From: Asticcacaulis sp. ZE23SCel15
Lineage (GTDB): Bacteria > Pseudomonadota > Alphaproteobacteria > Caulobacterales > Caulobacteraceae
NCBI RefSeq assembly: GCF_030505395.1
Contig: NZ_CP130044.1
Coordinates: forward strand, 124,001 to 188,000
DNA length: 64,000 nt
Reading direction: 5' to 3'
Under the pieces are notes generated by a model. It did not search any database, had not been told where the DNA came from, and worked only from the letters and a program-made list of their open reading frames with translations. The translations under genes were made by a program, and so were the position numbers. This document shows, one piece after another, positions 26,981 through 36,797 of the stretch (the first letter of the stretch is position 1; each line of letters opens with the position of its first letter).

Positions 26981-27795
26981 TGGCCAAATCCGCCACGCTA
27001 TCCACAGCGCGTAAACCTAAAAAACCGCTGCCGACATGGGCGACCTACGGGTTGCTGCTGGCGGGCTTTATCGTCGGGTTTGCGATGATGATCATGCCGA
27101 CGCAGGTACTGGCGCAATCGATCAATCTCGACCTCGGCACCGGCGGGGGCTTAAGCTCGCGCATCGTGCAGATGATCGGTCTGCTGACAGTGCTGTCGCT
27201 GGCGCCATCGATCGTGGTCATGACGACGTCGTTTATTCGGATTGTGGTCGTGCTGTCGCTGCTTAGGACAGCCCTTGGTCTGCAACAAAGCCCGCCCAAT
27301 GCGGTGATTATCTCCCTGTCGCTGTTCCTGTCGGCGATCGTCATGGCCCCGACCTATCAGGAGGCCTATCAGGCCGGCATCCGCCCGCTGATGGATCAGG
27401 AAATGGAACTCCCCCAAGCCTTTGATGCGGCGTCTGAGCCCGCCAAACGCTTTATGCTGTCACAGGTGGACGAAAAAGATCTGGCCCTGTTTGTGCGCCT
27501 GTCCAAGGTGGAACGCCCGCAGGAAGCCATCGATTTGCCGATCACCGTCATCACCCCGGCCTTTATGATCTCGGAGCTGAAAAAAGCGTTTGAGATTGGC
27601 TTTTTGCTGTTCGTGCCATTTCTTGTGATCGACCTGGTGGTCGCGTCCGTGCTGATGAGCATGGGCATGATGATGCTGCCGCCGGTCGTGGTGTCCCTGC
27701 CGTTTAAGCTGATTTTCTTTGTGCTGGTCGACGGCTGGAACCTTGTCGCCGGCTCACTGGTCGAAAGCTTCCAAAAGGGCACGGGGACGGGGTAG
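26980..27795 (+). CDS. fliP: Flagellar export gate protein FliP
   Basis: FliP forms the central pore of the export gate. The 271-residue product has a basic N terminus, a signal-like helix, and the family core: LSLAPSIVVMTTSFIRIVVVLSLLRTALG, ITVITPAFMISELKKAFEIGF and SMGMMMLPPVVVSLPFKLIFFVLVDGW. It is translationally coupled to fliO. The next small gene begins immediately after its stop. Confidence 0.96.
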   Translation: MAKSATLSTARKPKKPLPTWATYGLLLAGFIVGFAMMIMPTQVLAQSINLDLGTGGGLSSRIVQMIGLLTVLSLAPSIVVMTTSFIRIVVVLSLLRTALGLQQSPPNAVIISLSLFLSAIVMAPTYQEAYQAGIRPLMDQEMELPQAFDAASEPAKRFMLSQVDEKDLALFVRLSKVERPQEAIDLPITVITPAFMISELKKAFEIGFLLFVPFLVIDLVVASVLMSMGMMMLPPVVVSLPFKLIFFVLVDGWNLVAGSLVESFQKGTGTG

Positions 27796-28158
27796 ATGCG
27801 CTTACCCTTCATTTTAGTTGGTCAGTTCGAGCCAACACCAAATGGTACGAAACTGCGCAGGTGGTTCCGAAATCATGCGTATGTGCTTCAGGATGAAGCG
27901 CTGACTCAAAAAATTAAACCCACCATAAACAGCAGCAAGTTGGCGGTGATTAGTCAGGCTCTGGGCACAGGTTCTTTTTTGTTTGCCATGTGTCTGAGCT
28001 ATATGCTCGGCGGTGTTGATTGGTTGAGCTTTTGGAATATTATTCTCATGTCCATTATAGCCCTTCCCTTTTCGCTGACCTATCTGATCTACAATGAATG
28101 GCAACTCGATCGTTTGCTAAAAACAACTCCGCGACATAGCGAAGCCGTTTCCAGATAG
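27796..28158 (+). CDS. Hypothetical protein with two membrane helices
   Basis: The ATG follows the fliP stop directly, so it is probably read from the same message. The 120-residue product has a basic N-terminal part and two membrane helices (about 58-80 and 86-105). I do not recognise the family. Composition is slightly AT-richer than fliP. A flagellar role cannot be claimed. Confidence 0.5.
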   Translation: MRLPFILVGQFEPTPNGTKLRRWFRNHAYVLQDEALTQKIKPTINSSKLAVISQALGTGSFLFAMCLSYMLGGVDWLSFWNIILMSIIALPFSLTYLIYNEWQLDRLLKTTPRHSEAVSR

Positions 28159-28168
28159 CGTCTCGCCC

Positions 28169-29086
28169 CTAAAACACATCCGCCGCATTGGTGCCCTTGG
28201 TGCTTAAAACCTGATAGGCGGCCGCTGTTGCCCCGTAGAACAGCGCATAGCCAATACCGGACAACAGGCCGCTGATGACGATCTGAACGCCGTAAATACC
28301 GCCGAACAGCGCCGAAAGCGACGACATATCCGGCTGCATAAATTGCTGGGCGGCTTCGGAAAAGCCGATGCCCATACCCATCGCCACGCCAAACAAAACC
28401 CCGAACACCACGGCGGCGATCATCAGCACCACAATGGTCAGCAGGACATATCCACCCAACAGCGTCCAGCCGCTGCCCTTGGTCAGTTTGAAGCTGCCCA
28501 ACAGATTGATTTTACGCTCATCAAAACTTTGAACCAGCGCCAGCGACCAGCGGCTGAGGATATAGATAAACGCCACCAGCGCCGCTATGGCCACCACAAA
28601 CACCAGTATCCCGCCCAGTATGCTATTGGCCTGAGCCACAAAGCTGACGAGCACCATCGGGATCATGACCGCGAAAAAAAACAGCAAATAGAACAGGAAA
28701 AATGCCAGATACCACAGGATGGTCGCAATGATCTGACGCAGTTCATGGCTGCCCAGTTGCATATAGCCAAAGCCCTTCGCGGAGGGTTGCAACACGGTGC
28801 GGTAAACCGCGCACTGAATGACGGCTGAGACCACCAGACCGATAAGCCCGGCCAGCAGGGCCGACGGCAGTATGGCCGCCAATTGCCCGAAGACGGCGGT
28901 GGGGTCTGAGGGCGGTGACTGTTCATAGTTTTGCAGGGCCGCCAGCGAAGTCCCGCCGGTCAGGACCATAAGCACCGTCGCGGCCAGACTAACCACCGTA
29001 TAGACGACACCCCACAGCAGCACAGCCACCGGGTTTTTCTTGATAATCTCAAAACCTGCGAATGCGAAATCGATCGACAGTTTCAT
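28169..29086 (-). CDS. Hypothetical multi-pass membrane protein
   Basis: The 305-residue product has about six long hydrophobic helices with Gly/Ala-rich stretches, and begins MKLSIDFAFAGFEIIKKNPVA. This N-terminal pattern with an amphipathic start followed by repeated helices resembles uncharacterised caulobacterial membrane proteins. No catalytic motif is visible. It stands convergent to the fliP unit and upstream of an SPFH gene. Confidence 0.65.
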   Translation of the reverse strand: MKLSIDFAFAGFEIIKKNPVAVLLWGVVYTVVSLAATVLMVLTGGTSLAALQNYEQSPPSDPTAVFGQLAAILPSALLAGLIGLVVSAVIQCAVYRTVLQPSAKGFGYMQLGSHELRQIIATILWYLAFFLFYLLFFFAVMIPMVLVSFVAQANSILGGILVFVVAIAALVAFIYILSRWSLALVQSFDERKINLLGSFKLTKGSGWTLLGGYVLLTIVVLMIAAVVFGVLFGVAMGMGIGFSEAAQQFMQPDMSSLSALFGGIYGVQIVISGLLSGIGYALFYGATAAAYQVLSTKGTNAADVF

Positions 29087-29165
29087 ATGGCCCCCTCCGG
29101 ACTTGAGGCGTTATCCGCCCGTATGGGTTGAGACGCTAACTGATCTTTTGACCGGGAACAAGATC

Positions 29166-29196
29166 GCAAAAAGGGAGGGCCATAGGCCCTCCCTCT
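29166..29196 (-). terminator. Rho-independent terminator of the SPFH gene
   Basis: AGGGAGGGCC (29172-29181) and GGCCCTCCCT (29185-29194) form a 10-bp stem with a 3-base loop, followed on the minus strand by TTTTTG. It lies 27 bases past the SPFH stop. Confidence 0.85.
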
Positions 29197-29220
29197 CAAA
29201 CTGCGGATGGCTACCGTAGT

Positions 29221-30120
29221 TTACTCAGCGTTTTTCAGGTTAATGAACGGCGTGGCCGATCCGGTAACCTGCGGCAGCTTGCCGTCCCACTTTTCGATGG
29301 CGCGCAGTTGCACGACACCGGGGCTGGCGGCGATGGACTGGGCGATCAGGCGGTTAGCCTCGGCCTGACCGCGGGCTTCTTCGATCTTGGCATCAGCCTG
29401 GGCCTTGGCGACCGCGACCTGTGCCGTCGCTGCCGACGCATCGGCATCAGCCTTGGTCTTGGCCTGAATGGAGTCGAGGATCACCTGCGGATAGCGGATA
29501 GTGCCGATCCAGTCGAGCTGGCTGATATTGACGCCCTGCGGCTCCCATTTTCGGCTGACGCGGGCCAGCGCCTTTTGGATCACCTGCTGGCGTCCGCCGC
29601 GATAGAGATATTCAACACTGACCAGCTCGGTCTCGGCGGCGATGGCGGAACGGACATCGTTACGGATCGGGCCTTCGAACAACTGATCGAAGGTCAGGCG
29701 GTACTTGGTATAGAGCGCCGGGGCCTTGGTCTGATCGATGCGCATAACCAGTTGCACATCCGCCGTCATCGGCAGGGCGTTGTTATCGGAGAAGTTGACC
29801 TCCTCGTTTTCCGGCCCACGCTCATCGGATTCGCGCGTATAGGTATAGGTGCGCTGAATGGCGGGGAACTCGGCGATGCGCTCACCCGGCAGATTGATGT
29901 GCCAGCCTGAGCGCAGCGGCACCGGATCAACGCCCGCACTTGGCCCAAGGGTGCGAATTTTCACCCCGACATTACCCGGTTGAATGGTCTGCCCGCATGA
30001 GGCCAGCCCCATCAGAGCCAGCACCGCCGCCGCCCCGATCAGGACGATATTCATATTGACCTTGCGCGGCCCACCCGCACCGGAACCGGAGCCCCCTTTA
30101 GACATATTGAACACATTCAT
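29221..30120 (-). CDS. SPFH/band 7 (prohibitin-like) membrane protein
   Basis: The N terminus has a Gly/Ser-rich basic stretch, a membrane helix and a lipobox-like LMGLASC. Then comes an SPFH domain (about residues 40-220) with RTYTYTRESDERGPE and ADVQLVMRIDQTKAPALYTKYR. A charged Ala/Lys/Gln-rich coiled coil follows (AQVAVAKAQADAKIEEARGQAEA). These proteins build ring-like membrane scaffolds that guard proteases or organise lipids. The ATG at 30120 (MNVFNMSKGG) is favoured over 30171. A terminator follows the gene. Confidence 0.85.
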   Translation of the reverse strand: MNVFNMSKGGSGSGAGGPRKVNMNIVLIGAAAVLALMGLASCGQTIQPGNVGVKIRTLGPSAGVDPVPLRSGWHINLPGERIAEFPAIQRTYTYTRESDERGPENEEVNFSDNNALPMTADVQLVMRIDQTKAPALYTKYRLTFDQLFEGPIRNDVRSAIAAETELVSVEYLYRGGRQQVIQKALARVSRKWEPQGVNISQLDWIGTIRYPQVILDSIQAKTKADADASAATAQVAVAKAQADAKIEEARGQAEANRLIAQSIAASPGVVQLRAIEKWDGKLPQVTGSATPFINLKNAE

Positions 30121-30229
30121 ACCGATCTCTCCCTGAAAAACAGGCTGTGAGTCTAAAGTGATCTGATGCAAAGTGTAAGCGGTTTTCGGTCTCTATCTCG
30201 CGTCAGAGCCCGTCCGATATGTGCAAAGA

Positions 30230-33200
30230 TTATGCTTTGGGCGTAGCCGGGGCCGGATTGGCCGCCGTTCTCTGGCTGCCTGCGCCCGGCAGCGGCGTCG
30301 CCGCCTTTTCCCGCAGGCGCTTTTTCATGCCCGCCACCCAGCCGGTAAAACTATCCGCCTTGGAGGCCGCGACTGCAAAATCCTGCGCATTGATCGGGCC
30401 ATTGTCCATGCCAGCCAGCGCCACATGGACGGCTTCCGGGGATTGAGCACCTTCCGCAAACTTACCGAAACGGTCGGTCAGACGGCTCAGCGATCGCTGG
30501 TCTGACATCAGGCTATAGGCGACGCCCGCCCGGATCAGGCGCGATTCATCATCAAGGCTTAAGGCCCCGTCGCGCTTCCAGCGGTCGCCGAGACGCTTTT
30601 CCAATATAGCCCCAACCTTGGCCCAGTCCTTATCGCGCCAGGCGATATCGGCGCGAATGTCCATGGCATCACCGGAATTGTCAGGCCCCAGCACCTCCAG
30701 CGCGTGATCGGTGCGCCCCAGTTCGGTCAACGCCCGCGCCTCAAGGATGCGGCGCTCAGCCATGACCGGCTTGGGCAGCAAGGATGTCCGCGTTTTCCAC
30801 AGGGCCTGAAGCGCCTTTTCCGGCTGACGGTTCATCAACTGAATAGCCGCCACGTCCGACGCGACCGATGCCTTGGCCACGCCCTGAAGGCGGTTATCGA
30901 TCTGATATTGCAGCAGATCCGCCGCCTGATCGAGCAGGTCAACGTCCATCAGCCGCCGCGCCAGTCTGCGCACCATCTCATCGCCGTCCGCCCCGATCGG
31001 CGTCAGGTCACGGAAATCATAAAACAGCCCCAAGGCCTCAACCGGTTGCAGGCCATCAGCCTGACCGTCCAGGAACAACCCGCGGAACGCCGTATTGAGC
31101 TTGGCCTGAATCGGCAGGGCATCGGGTCGGCCTGCAAACTGCTGACCGCTCGATTTCAGCGTCTCCAGCGCCTGCCGGTAGCGGCCCTGCCCCAGATAGA
31201 TGTCGCCAATGGTCGATAACAGTTCCAGTTCGGCATCGTCGCCGCGCCAGCGATACCTCAACCCATTGAGCTTATCCAAAGTGTCGTCGGACTTTGAGCG
31301 CCCCAGCGCCAGATTAAGCCGCGCCGCCCGCATCTGAGCCGGCATCGCAATCCGCCCGACCGGCGCGCGCGCAATGGCGTCATACATTTTCAAAGCGCGG
31401 TTTTTGTCGCCCAGACCTTCGAAAATCTGCGCCTGCACCAGTTGCGCCTCAAGCGTCTCCAGCGGCGGTGCATTTTGTGACACCGCATAGGTGATGATGT
31501 CCTTAGCCGCCGTCAGGTCGTTGGTCTGATAGGCGGCATAGGCATTGGCAGCGGCAAAGCGCGTGCGCCAGGTCGCCGGAAAGACATCCAAAGCCCCGGC
31601 ACCGTCTTTGAAACTTTGGCGGGCCTCCGCGAAATGGCCTTCCTGAACCGCCACATAGCCGCGCCACAGATCGGCCGCCGGATCGCTGGTCAGGGCGGTG
31701 GAATCGAGATCAACACGGGCATCGCGGTAGCGTCCGGCCATGATCTTGGCCATGACGCGCAGGCCCCGGAACTGCGGATCACCCAGCACCGCAGGCGTCT
31801 GCTTACCCAGCAGGTCCAGCATGCCGATGGCTTCAAAATTAAGCCCCTGCCCCACCAGAAAACGCGCCAAACTTAAACGCGCGCCAGTCGTGGCGCCGAT
31901 GCCCTTATCGGCTTCATCGGCGGCCTGTTGCTGAAGCTGGTTATAGCGCGACAAAAAGCCCGACATCGGCCCGCCGGTCGGCAGCTTAGACCAGTTTTCC
32001 TCATCCATCAGAGATGGGAACGCCGCCGCCTTATATTCCAACGTCTTTATGGTTTCGTCCTCAGCCCGCGCCCATTGGGCCGGGGCCGACAAAGACAACC
32101 CCTTGGGGCGGCTGATGGTGACGATATCGCCTGACACATCGACCGTAATATCCGGCGACATGCGCTCAACCACCAAGCCCTGCGCCGTCGTGCCCAAAGC
32201 CGCCTGTGGCGTCGTGCGTTCTGACATCAGCCGCTTGACCGGCCCGCGCGCCGTGATCACCGCCATGCGATCACCGATGGCCGGATCGCGTATCCACGCC
32301 ACCCGTCCGGCCCCGGCCATATTGACCGCCAGAGCCGACGCGCCTGTGGTATCGTCACGCGCCACACTGACCTCACTGACCTGTTCGGTATTGATTGACC
32401 GCCCGCCGACACGCACCCGCCAGGTGCCGTTTTCAACACTGGCCGTCACCGCCCCCGCCGGTGCCGTCAGACGCAGAGCCGTAAAACCGTCATTGCGCGC
32501 AAAGGCGGCGGCGGTGATAAGCTTGCCATCGCGCAGGGTCGCGGGCAGTTTCAGCTCAGCGTCCTTATCGAACACGATCCATACCGACTCGCCGCGCCGG
32601 AATACCGACGCCCCGACCGGTGCCGTGAACGGGAAACTCAGATCGACTCCACCGTCGATGGCAGCGGCCTGAACCTGAACCGTCTCAGCGGCGGTGGGCG
32701 CAACCCCGACCTTGCGTTCTAATTCCTGCAGCGTGATGGACGCCTCGCCCCGCGTGGGCAGAACTTGCGATTTCGGCAGATCGATCTGCACGAACACCGC
32801 CCCGTCTGCGCGCCCGAAATGGCTTTCGACACCGTCCTTCAGGGTGATCAGCAGTTCAGTGGCGCGGCTGTCCTGACGCAGGCTAACCGACCTGACCCCT
32901 TCGGGCGGATTGGCGCTCAGGTCGCCGATATCGGGCCGCAAATTACCGGGCAGGCGCACCACCACCTGACCATTATCACGCCGCACCGACGCACGCGACC
33001 CGGTTGAGCCATAGATTTCAATCCGCCCGGCGCTGTCGTTGCGACCGACGCGAATATCGATCTGGGCTTTTGAGGCCATAGTGCTGGCGATACCGGCCTT
33101 GAAGGCGGGTGTGGCCAGCGCAATCGAGGTCACCCCAAACCCAGACAGGAACACCACCGCCGCCGTTGTCTTCAAAGCCGCGCGCAAGGAGACGACCGGC

Positions 33201-33280
33201 GCTTTCACGCCGCCCTCATCGCGGTCATCGTCTTTGGCGTTAGCCTCAAAAGGCGACGCCGACAACAGGAAGCGGGTCAT
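30230..33280 (-). CDS. Large TPR-containing envelope protein of the motor operon
   Basis: The product is about 1016 residues. A membrane helix or signal lies at about 34-58, then beta-rich repeats through residue 370 (many strands such as VVVRLPGNLRPDIGDL), then a long alpha-helical TPR-like region to the end. It follows the MotE-like gene by 10-20 bases and ends a fliL-fliM operon, so a motor or flagellar-positioning role is likely. I do not know an exact biochemical function. The first start is GTG at 33292; ATG at 33280 (MTRFLLSAS) is chosen. Confidence 0.75.
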   Translation of the reverse strand: MTRFLLSASPFEANAKDDDRDEGGVKAPVVSLRAALKTTAAVVFLSGFGVTSIALATPAFKAGIASTMASKAQIDIRVGRNDSAGRIEIYGSTGSRASVRRDNGQVVVRLPGNLRPDIGDLSANPPEGVRSVSLRQDSRATELLITLKDGVESHFGRADGAVFVQIDLPKSQVLPTRGEASITLQELERKVGVAPTAAETVQVQAAAIDGGVDLSFPFTAPVGASVFRRGESVWIVFDKDAELKLPATLRDGKLITAAAFARNDGFTALRLTAPAGAVTASVENGTWRVRVGGRSINTEQVSEVSVARDDTTGASALAVNMAGAGRVAWIRDPAIGDRMAVITARGPVKRLMSERTTPQAALGTTAQGLVVERMSPDITVDVSGDIVTISRPKGLSLSAPAQWARAEDETIKTLEYKAAAFPSLMDEENWSKLPTGGPMSGFLSRYNQLQQQAADEADKGIGATTGARLSLARFLVGQGLNFEAIGMLDLLGKQTPAVLGDPQFRGLRVMAKIMAGRYRDARVDLDSTALTSDPAADLWRGYVAVQEGHFAEARQSFKDGAGALDVFPATWRTRFAAANAYAAYQTNDLTAAKDIITYAVSQNAPPLETLEAQLVQAQIFEGLGDKNRALKMYDAIARAPVGRIAMPAQMRAARLNLALGRSKSDDTLDKLNGLRYRWRGDDAELELLSTIGDIYLGQGRYRQALETLKSSGQQFAGRPDALPIQAKLNTAFRGLFLDGQADGLQPVEALGLFYDFRDLTPIGADGDEMVRRLARRLMDVDLLDQAADLLQYQIDNRLQGVAKASVASDVAAIQLMNRQPEKALQALWKTRTSLLPKPVMAERRILEARALTELGRTDHALEVLGPDNSGDAMDIRADIAWRDKDWAKVGAILEKRLGDRWKRDGALSLDDESRLIRAGVAYSLMSDQRSLSRLTDRFGKFAEGAQSPEAVHVALAGMDNGPINAQDFAVAASKADSFTGWVAGMKKRLREKAATPLPGAGSQRTAANPAPATPKA

Positions 33281-33302
33281 GGTGGTCAACACGCGCTAAG
33301 GG

Positions 33303-34145
33303 TTACTTTCTGGCTTGGGTTTGACTTGGTTGGGTTTGCGGCGGGGTGGCCGGTTTAGCGGCCATCTGGTTAAGTTTAGATTGAATGTCTTCGCTTTGTT
33401 TCATGCGCATGGCCAGTTTTTCGGTCAGTTCCTTGGCCCCATTCGGGGTCATCTGGGCCAGTACGGCGGCCAGACTGCGCTCCTTCATCTTGGCCGCGAT
33501 CGGCAGGCGGACATCATCGCGCATGGTTTCCAGCACACGCGCCGCATCCTTAGGCTTCATGGCTTCATAGACCTTGATCATGCGGGCGGTGTCGTCGTCC
33601 GCGCCCTTATTGGCCTGATCGAGCAGGGCCTGGATTTGGCCTTTCAAGGCTTCCATCTGCTTGATACGGCCATCGAGCTTGGCATCCGCGGCCTGAATCA
33701 GGGCTTCCTGTGAGGCGACCTGCTTTTCGCGCGCATCCAGTTGCGTGCGGCGGGTGCCCAGCGATTGCAGCACCTGAAGCTCAGACGGCGACATCCCGGC
33801 TTGCTTGGCCAGATCATTGATTGAAGTCGCACAGACCGGTGCCGGGGCGACGGTGGCCGCCGGTGTGGCCATATCCATCACGCTCATGGCGTTGGGAGAC
33901 TGGGCGTTGGGAGCCTGAGCACTTGAGGCGTCTGCGCCTTCACCCGCAGCCTTTGCCTCAGCGGTTTTGGCTGCTGGGGTTTTGGCGGCAGGTTTTTTCT
34001 CCGGCGGCGCCGCCTCTTCGGCAAAGGCCGCGCGCGCCGATTTCAGCATGTCCGGCATGGAATCGACAGACGATACCGCCTTCATGGCCAGAACGCCGCC
34101 TATGGCGACGAACACGAGCGGCAGGAAACGGGGCAGATTAGCCAT
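33303..34145 (-). CDS. MotE-like periplasmic motor protein
   Basis: MotE is a periplasmic chaperone-like protein for MotC or the stator in alphaproteobacteria. The 280-residue product starts with a signal anchor, then a long Lys/Ala/Pro-rich linker, a coiled coil (LDAREKQVASQEALIQAADAKLDGRIKQMEA) and a MgtE-N-like domain (MIKVYEAMKPKDAARVLETM). It sits between the DUF6468 and TPR genes in the fliL-fliM operon. The assignment is by domain order and context. Confidence 0.7.
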   Translation of the reverse strand: MANLPRFLPLVFVAIGGVLAMKAVSSVDSMPDMLKSARAAFAEEAAPPEKKPAAKTPAAKTAEAKAAGEGADASSAQAPNAQSPNAMSVMDMATPAATVAPAPVCATSINDLAKQAGMSPSELQVLQSLGTRRTQLDAREKQVASQEALIQAADAKLDGRIKQMEALKGQIQALLDQANKGADDDTARMIKVYEAMKPKDAARVLETMRDDVRLPIAAKMKERSLAAVLAQMTPNGAKELTEKLAMRMKQSEDIQSKLNQMAAKPATPPQTQPSQTQARK

Positions 34146-34161
34146 GATTACTCAAATCTCA

Positions 34162-34872
34162 CTATTCAAATCTTTGGTCAAAGCGGCGACGGCGGGCTGG
34201 AAGGTCTAAGGGCGGCTCAGACGGTGCATCAAACAGATCGTCATCACGGTTTTTCGCGTCGGGTTTGGGGACTTCAAAGGATCGCAGCATGTCGTTGAGC
34301 GACGCCAGTACATTTTCGGATATGTGCGGCACCTCGTCATCGTTCGAGCGCTCTTTTGAGCCGCCCTTAAACGGAGCCCCCTTAAACGGAGACGGCCGCT
34401 CGGCGCGCAAAGCCCCGAAGCGGCGATTATCGGCAGGTTTGGTGACGGATTGATCCGGCACCTGAGCGGGCGGCGGTTCCGGCTCAGGCCTGATCGCCAC
34501 CAGGGGCACGCTACTCAGCCGCGCTGACTGAGCGTCAGACTTAAGCGCTTTCGCGCTCTCGACATGTTGGCCGATATCGCGTTCGGCCTTTTCGGCACGA
34601 GCGATCTGGCTCTCAAGCTTCGCCAGCAGGTCACGCGCCACCAGAATCCGGCCATGCAGCAGTTCCTGCGACTCATCCGTGCCGGTATGAAGTTCGCGCA
34701 GCGCCGAATGGGCCTTGATCGCCGCCTGATCAAGGTCGGCCACGGCGCGGGCAAAACTGTCATGGGCCGCCCGCAAACCTTTGAGGCGCTTGTCCAGACG
34801 CACGCCGAACATCAGCGCTGCCACCAGCAGCGCCATCAGTACGACATCCATGACAATGCCCGCATAGGACAT
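34162..34872 (-). CDS. DUF6468 membrane protein of the flagellar operon
   Basis: The 236-residue product has one N-terminal membrane helix (about residues 5-24), a coiled coil to about residue 105, and a disordered Pro/Arg-rich tail. This layout fits DUF6468, which lies downstream of fliM in many alphaproteobacteria. In Caulobacter a bitopic proline-rich protein (PflI) positions the flagellum, and this could be its counterpart, but I cannot confirm it. It follows fliM by 13 bases. Confidence 0.65.
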   Translation of the reverse strand: MSYAGIVMDVVLMALLVAALMFGVRLDKRLKGLRAAHDSFARAVADLDQAAIKAHSALRELHTGTDESQELLHGRILVARDLLAKLESQIARAEKAERDIGQHVESAKALKSDAQSARLSSVPLVAIRPEPEPPPAQVPDQSVTKPADNRRFGALRAERPSPFKGAPFKGGSKERSNDDEVPHISENVLASLNDMLRSFEVPKPDAKNRDDDLFDAPSEPPLDLPARRRRFDQRFE

Positions 34873-34885
34873 GGGTTAAGGCCCT

Positions 34886-36058
34886 CTACTTCTTTTTGGT
34901 CTGCGTCAGGCGACGCTTGGTGGACACGGTCAGCGGTGCTTCGACCCGGACGGCGATGCTGTGGCCCTTACGCCCCATATAGCCATGGGTCAGCGGAATG
35001 GTGCCGCAGCGTAACTGCACTGGCGATTCGGCGTTGGCGTTGAGCATAAGCGTTTCGCCGACCTTGAGGTTCAGCACCTTGGACAGTGGCACCTGCTGTT
35101 CATCCAGAACGGCGCGCACCTCCATCTGGGTCGTCCAGAGCTCTGTCGCGAGGTGGCTTTCCCAGATGTTGTCGCGACCGAACTTTTCACCCATGAACTG
35201 CTGCAGCAGCATCTTACGGATCGGCTCCAGCGTGGCATAGGGCAGCAGCAGCTCAACCCGCCCGCCGCGGTCTTCCATATCGATGCGCAGCTTGACAAGG
35301 ATGGCCGCATTGGCCGGACGTGCAATCGCCGCAAAGCGCGGATTGGTCTCAAGGCGGTCAAGGTTGAAACTGACCGGCGTCAGGGGCTCAAACGCCGCCT
35401 TGGCATCGGCCAGAATGACCTCAACCATCCGCTGCACCAGCACGCGCTCAATGGTGGTATAGGGCCGGCCTTCGATACGCAGCGCCGCTGTGCCGCGCCG
35501 CCCACCGAGCAGCACGTCGACGATCGAATAGATCAGGTTGGAATCGACCGTCAGCAGACCATAATTATCAAGTTCTTCGGCCCGGAATACCGCCAGAATC
35601 GCGGGCAACGGGATCGAGTTCAGATAATCGCCAAACCGGATCGAGGATATATTATCGAGTGAGACTTCGACGTTATCAGAGGTGAAGTTACGCAAAGACG
35701 TCGTCATCAACCGCACCAGACGGTCAAAGACGATCTCCAACATCGGCAGGCGCTCATAGGACACCATGGCCGAGTTAATAATGGCCCGAATGCCGGAGCG
35801 TTCGTTATAGTCTTCGTCGGACAGATCAAAGCCCAGCAGGCTGTCGATTTCGTCCTGATTAAGGATGCGTTCGGCCCCGGCGGGCACATTCATCCGGTCG
35901 CCGCCGCCTGCGCCACCGCCGACCATGGCTTCCCATTCGGCCGCCAGATCGTTGCCATTGCCGCCACCACCGCCACCACCCGTCGCGGCTTCCGCCTCGG
36001 CGGCCAGTTCGGCCTCCCATTGGGCCATCATGGCTTCCTGATCGACTTCTCCGGTCAT
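34886..36058 (-). CDS. fliM: Flagellar motor switch protein FliM
   Basis: FliM forms the C-ring with FliG and FliN and binds CheY-P. The 390-residue product has the family core: ILNQDEIDSLLGF, MLEIVFDRLVRLMTTSLRNFTSDNVEVSLDN, and the C-terminal SpoA domain around LSKVLNLKVGETLMLNANAE. Before the ILNQDEI motif, residues 1-60 are acidic and glycine-rich and contain two similar MAQWEAEL / AAEWEAMV segments. FliL lies upstream; DUF6468 downstream. Confidence 0.95.
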   Translation of the reverse strand: MTGEVDQEAMMAQWEAELAAEAEAATGGGGGGGNGNDLAAEWEAMVGGGAGGGDRMNVPAGAERILNQDEIDSLLGFDLSDEDYNERSGIRAIINSAMVSYERLPMLEIVFDRLVRLMTTSLRNFTSDNVEVSLDNISSIRFGDYLNSIPLPAILAVFRAEELDNYGLLTVDSNLIYSIVDVLLGGRRGTAALRIEGRPYTTIERVLVQRMVEVILADAKAAFEPLTPVSFNLDRLETNPRFAAIARPANAAILVKLRIDMEDRGGRVELLLPYATLEPIRKMLLQQFMGEKFGRDNIWESHLATELWTTQMEVRAVLDEQQVPLSKVLNLKVGETLMLNANAESPVQLRCGTIPLTHGYMGRKGHSIAVRVEAPLTVSTKRRLTQTKKK

Positions 36059-36119
36059 TTAGCGCATCCCAAAAAGTGTGACGCGGTTTTTGGATCAAGA
36101 TGCGCGCAAAACCTATACA

Positions 36120-36797
36120 TCATGTGATCAGCATTTCTTCGATCAGCACGGCATTGACCTTGTGAGGCGCCATGACCAGATTGACCCGGCGCAGGATTTC
36201 CAGGCGCAACTGATAATTGCCCTGCGATCCGGCCATATCCTCCGGGCGCAATTCACGCAGGAAGGATTGAAGCACATCCTGAATACGCGGCATATTGGGC
36301 CCCAAAGCCTCAACCGTTTCATGATCGGCCACTTCAAAGGTCAGCTTAAGCTTAAGGTAGGAGGCCCGCCCGCCCGCCGACTGAATATTCGAAATCAGCG
36401 GCGGCAGGGTGTAATAGGTCACACCGTTCGGCCCTTCGGTGATCACCGGCTGCTTTGAGGGATCGACCTCAGCCTCAGCACCCCCGCCGTGACCGCCTTT
36501 TTCTTCTTTTTTCTTGCCGTGGCCGTCGTCTTTTTTGGCGTCTTTCTTGTCTTCCTTGCCGTGGCCATCCTCAGCCGCTTTGCCGTGCTCACCGGCTTCG
36601 GCAGCCGGTTTCGGCGCCAGCAGAAGAAAATAGGCCGCAGCTCCGCCGCCGCCCAGCAGCAAAACGCCCGCGGCAATCGCGATAATCAGTATCGGCGGGC
36701 CTTTTTTCTTGGGCACACCTTCGCCTTCCGCCGCAGCTTCGCCATCAACCGGCGGCGCGTCTGCGTCTTTTGGTTTTTTATCCTTACCCTTGGCCAT
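36120..36797 (-). CDS. fliL: Flagellar basal-body associated protein FliL
   Basis: FliL rings the stator and helps torque. The 225-residue product has a Lys-rich cytoplasmic part, one membrane helix (about residues 34-56), a long His/Lys/Gly-rich linker, and the periplasmic domain YYTLPPLISNIQSAGGRASYLKLKLTFEV. The end LIEEMLIT matches the family. The ATG at 36797 (MAKGKDKKPKD) is preferred over 36836. It begins the fliL-fliM-DUF6468-MotE-TPR operon. Confidence 0.93.
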   Translation of the reverse strand: MAKGKDKKPKDADAPPVDGEAAAEGEGVPKKKGPPILIIAIAAGVLLLGGGGAAAYFLLLAPKPAAEAGEHGKAAEDGHGKEDKKDAKKDDGHGKKKEEKGGHGGGAEAEVDPSKQPVITEGPNGVTYYTLPPLISNIQSAGGRASYLKLKLTFEVADHETVEALGPNMPRIQDVLQSFLRELRPEDMAGSQGNYQLRLEILRRVNLVMAPHKVNAVLIEEMLIT

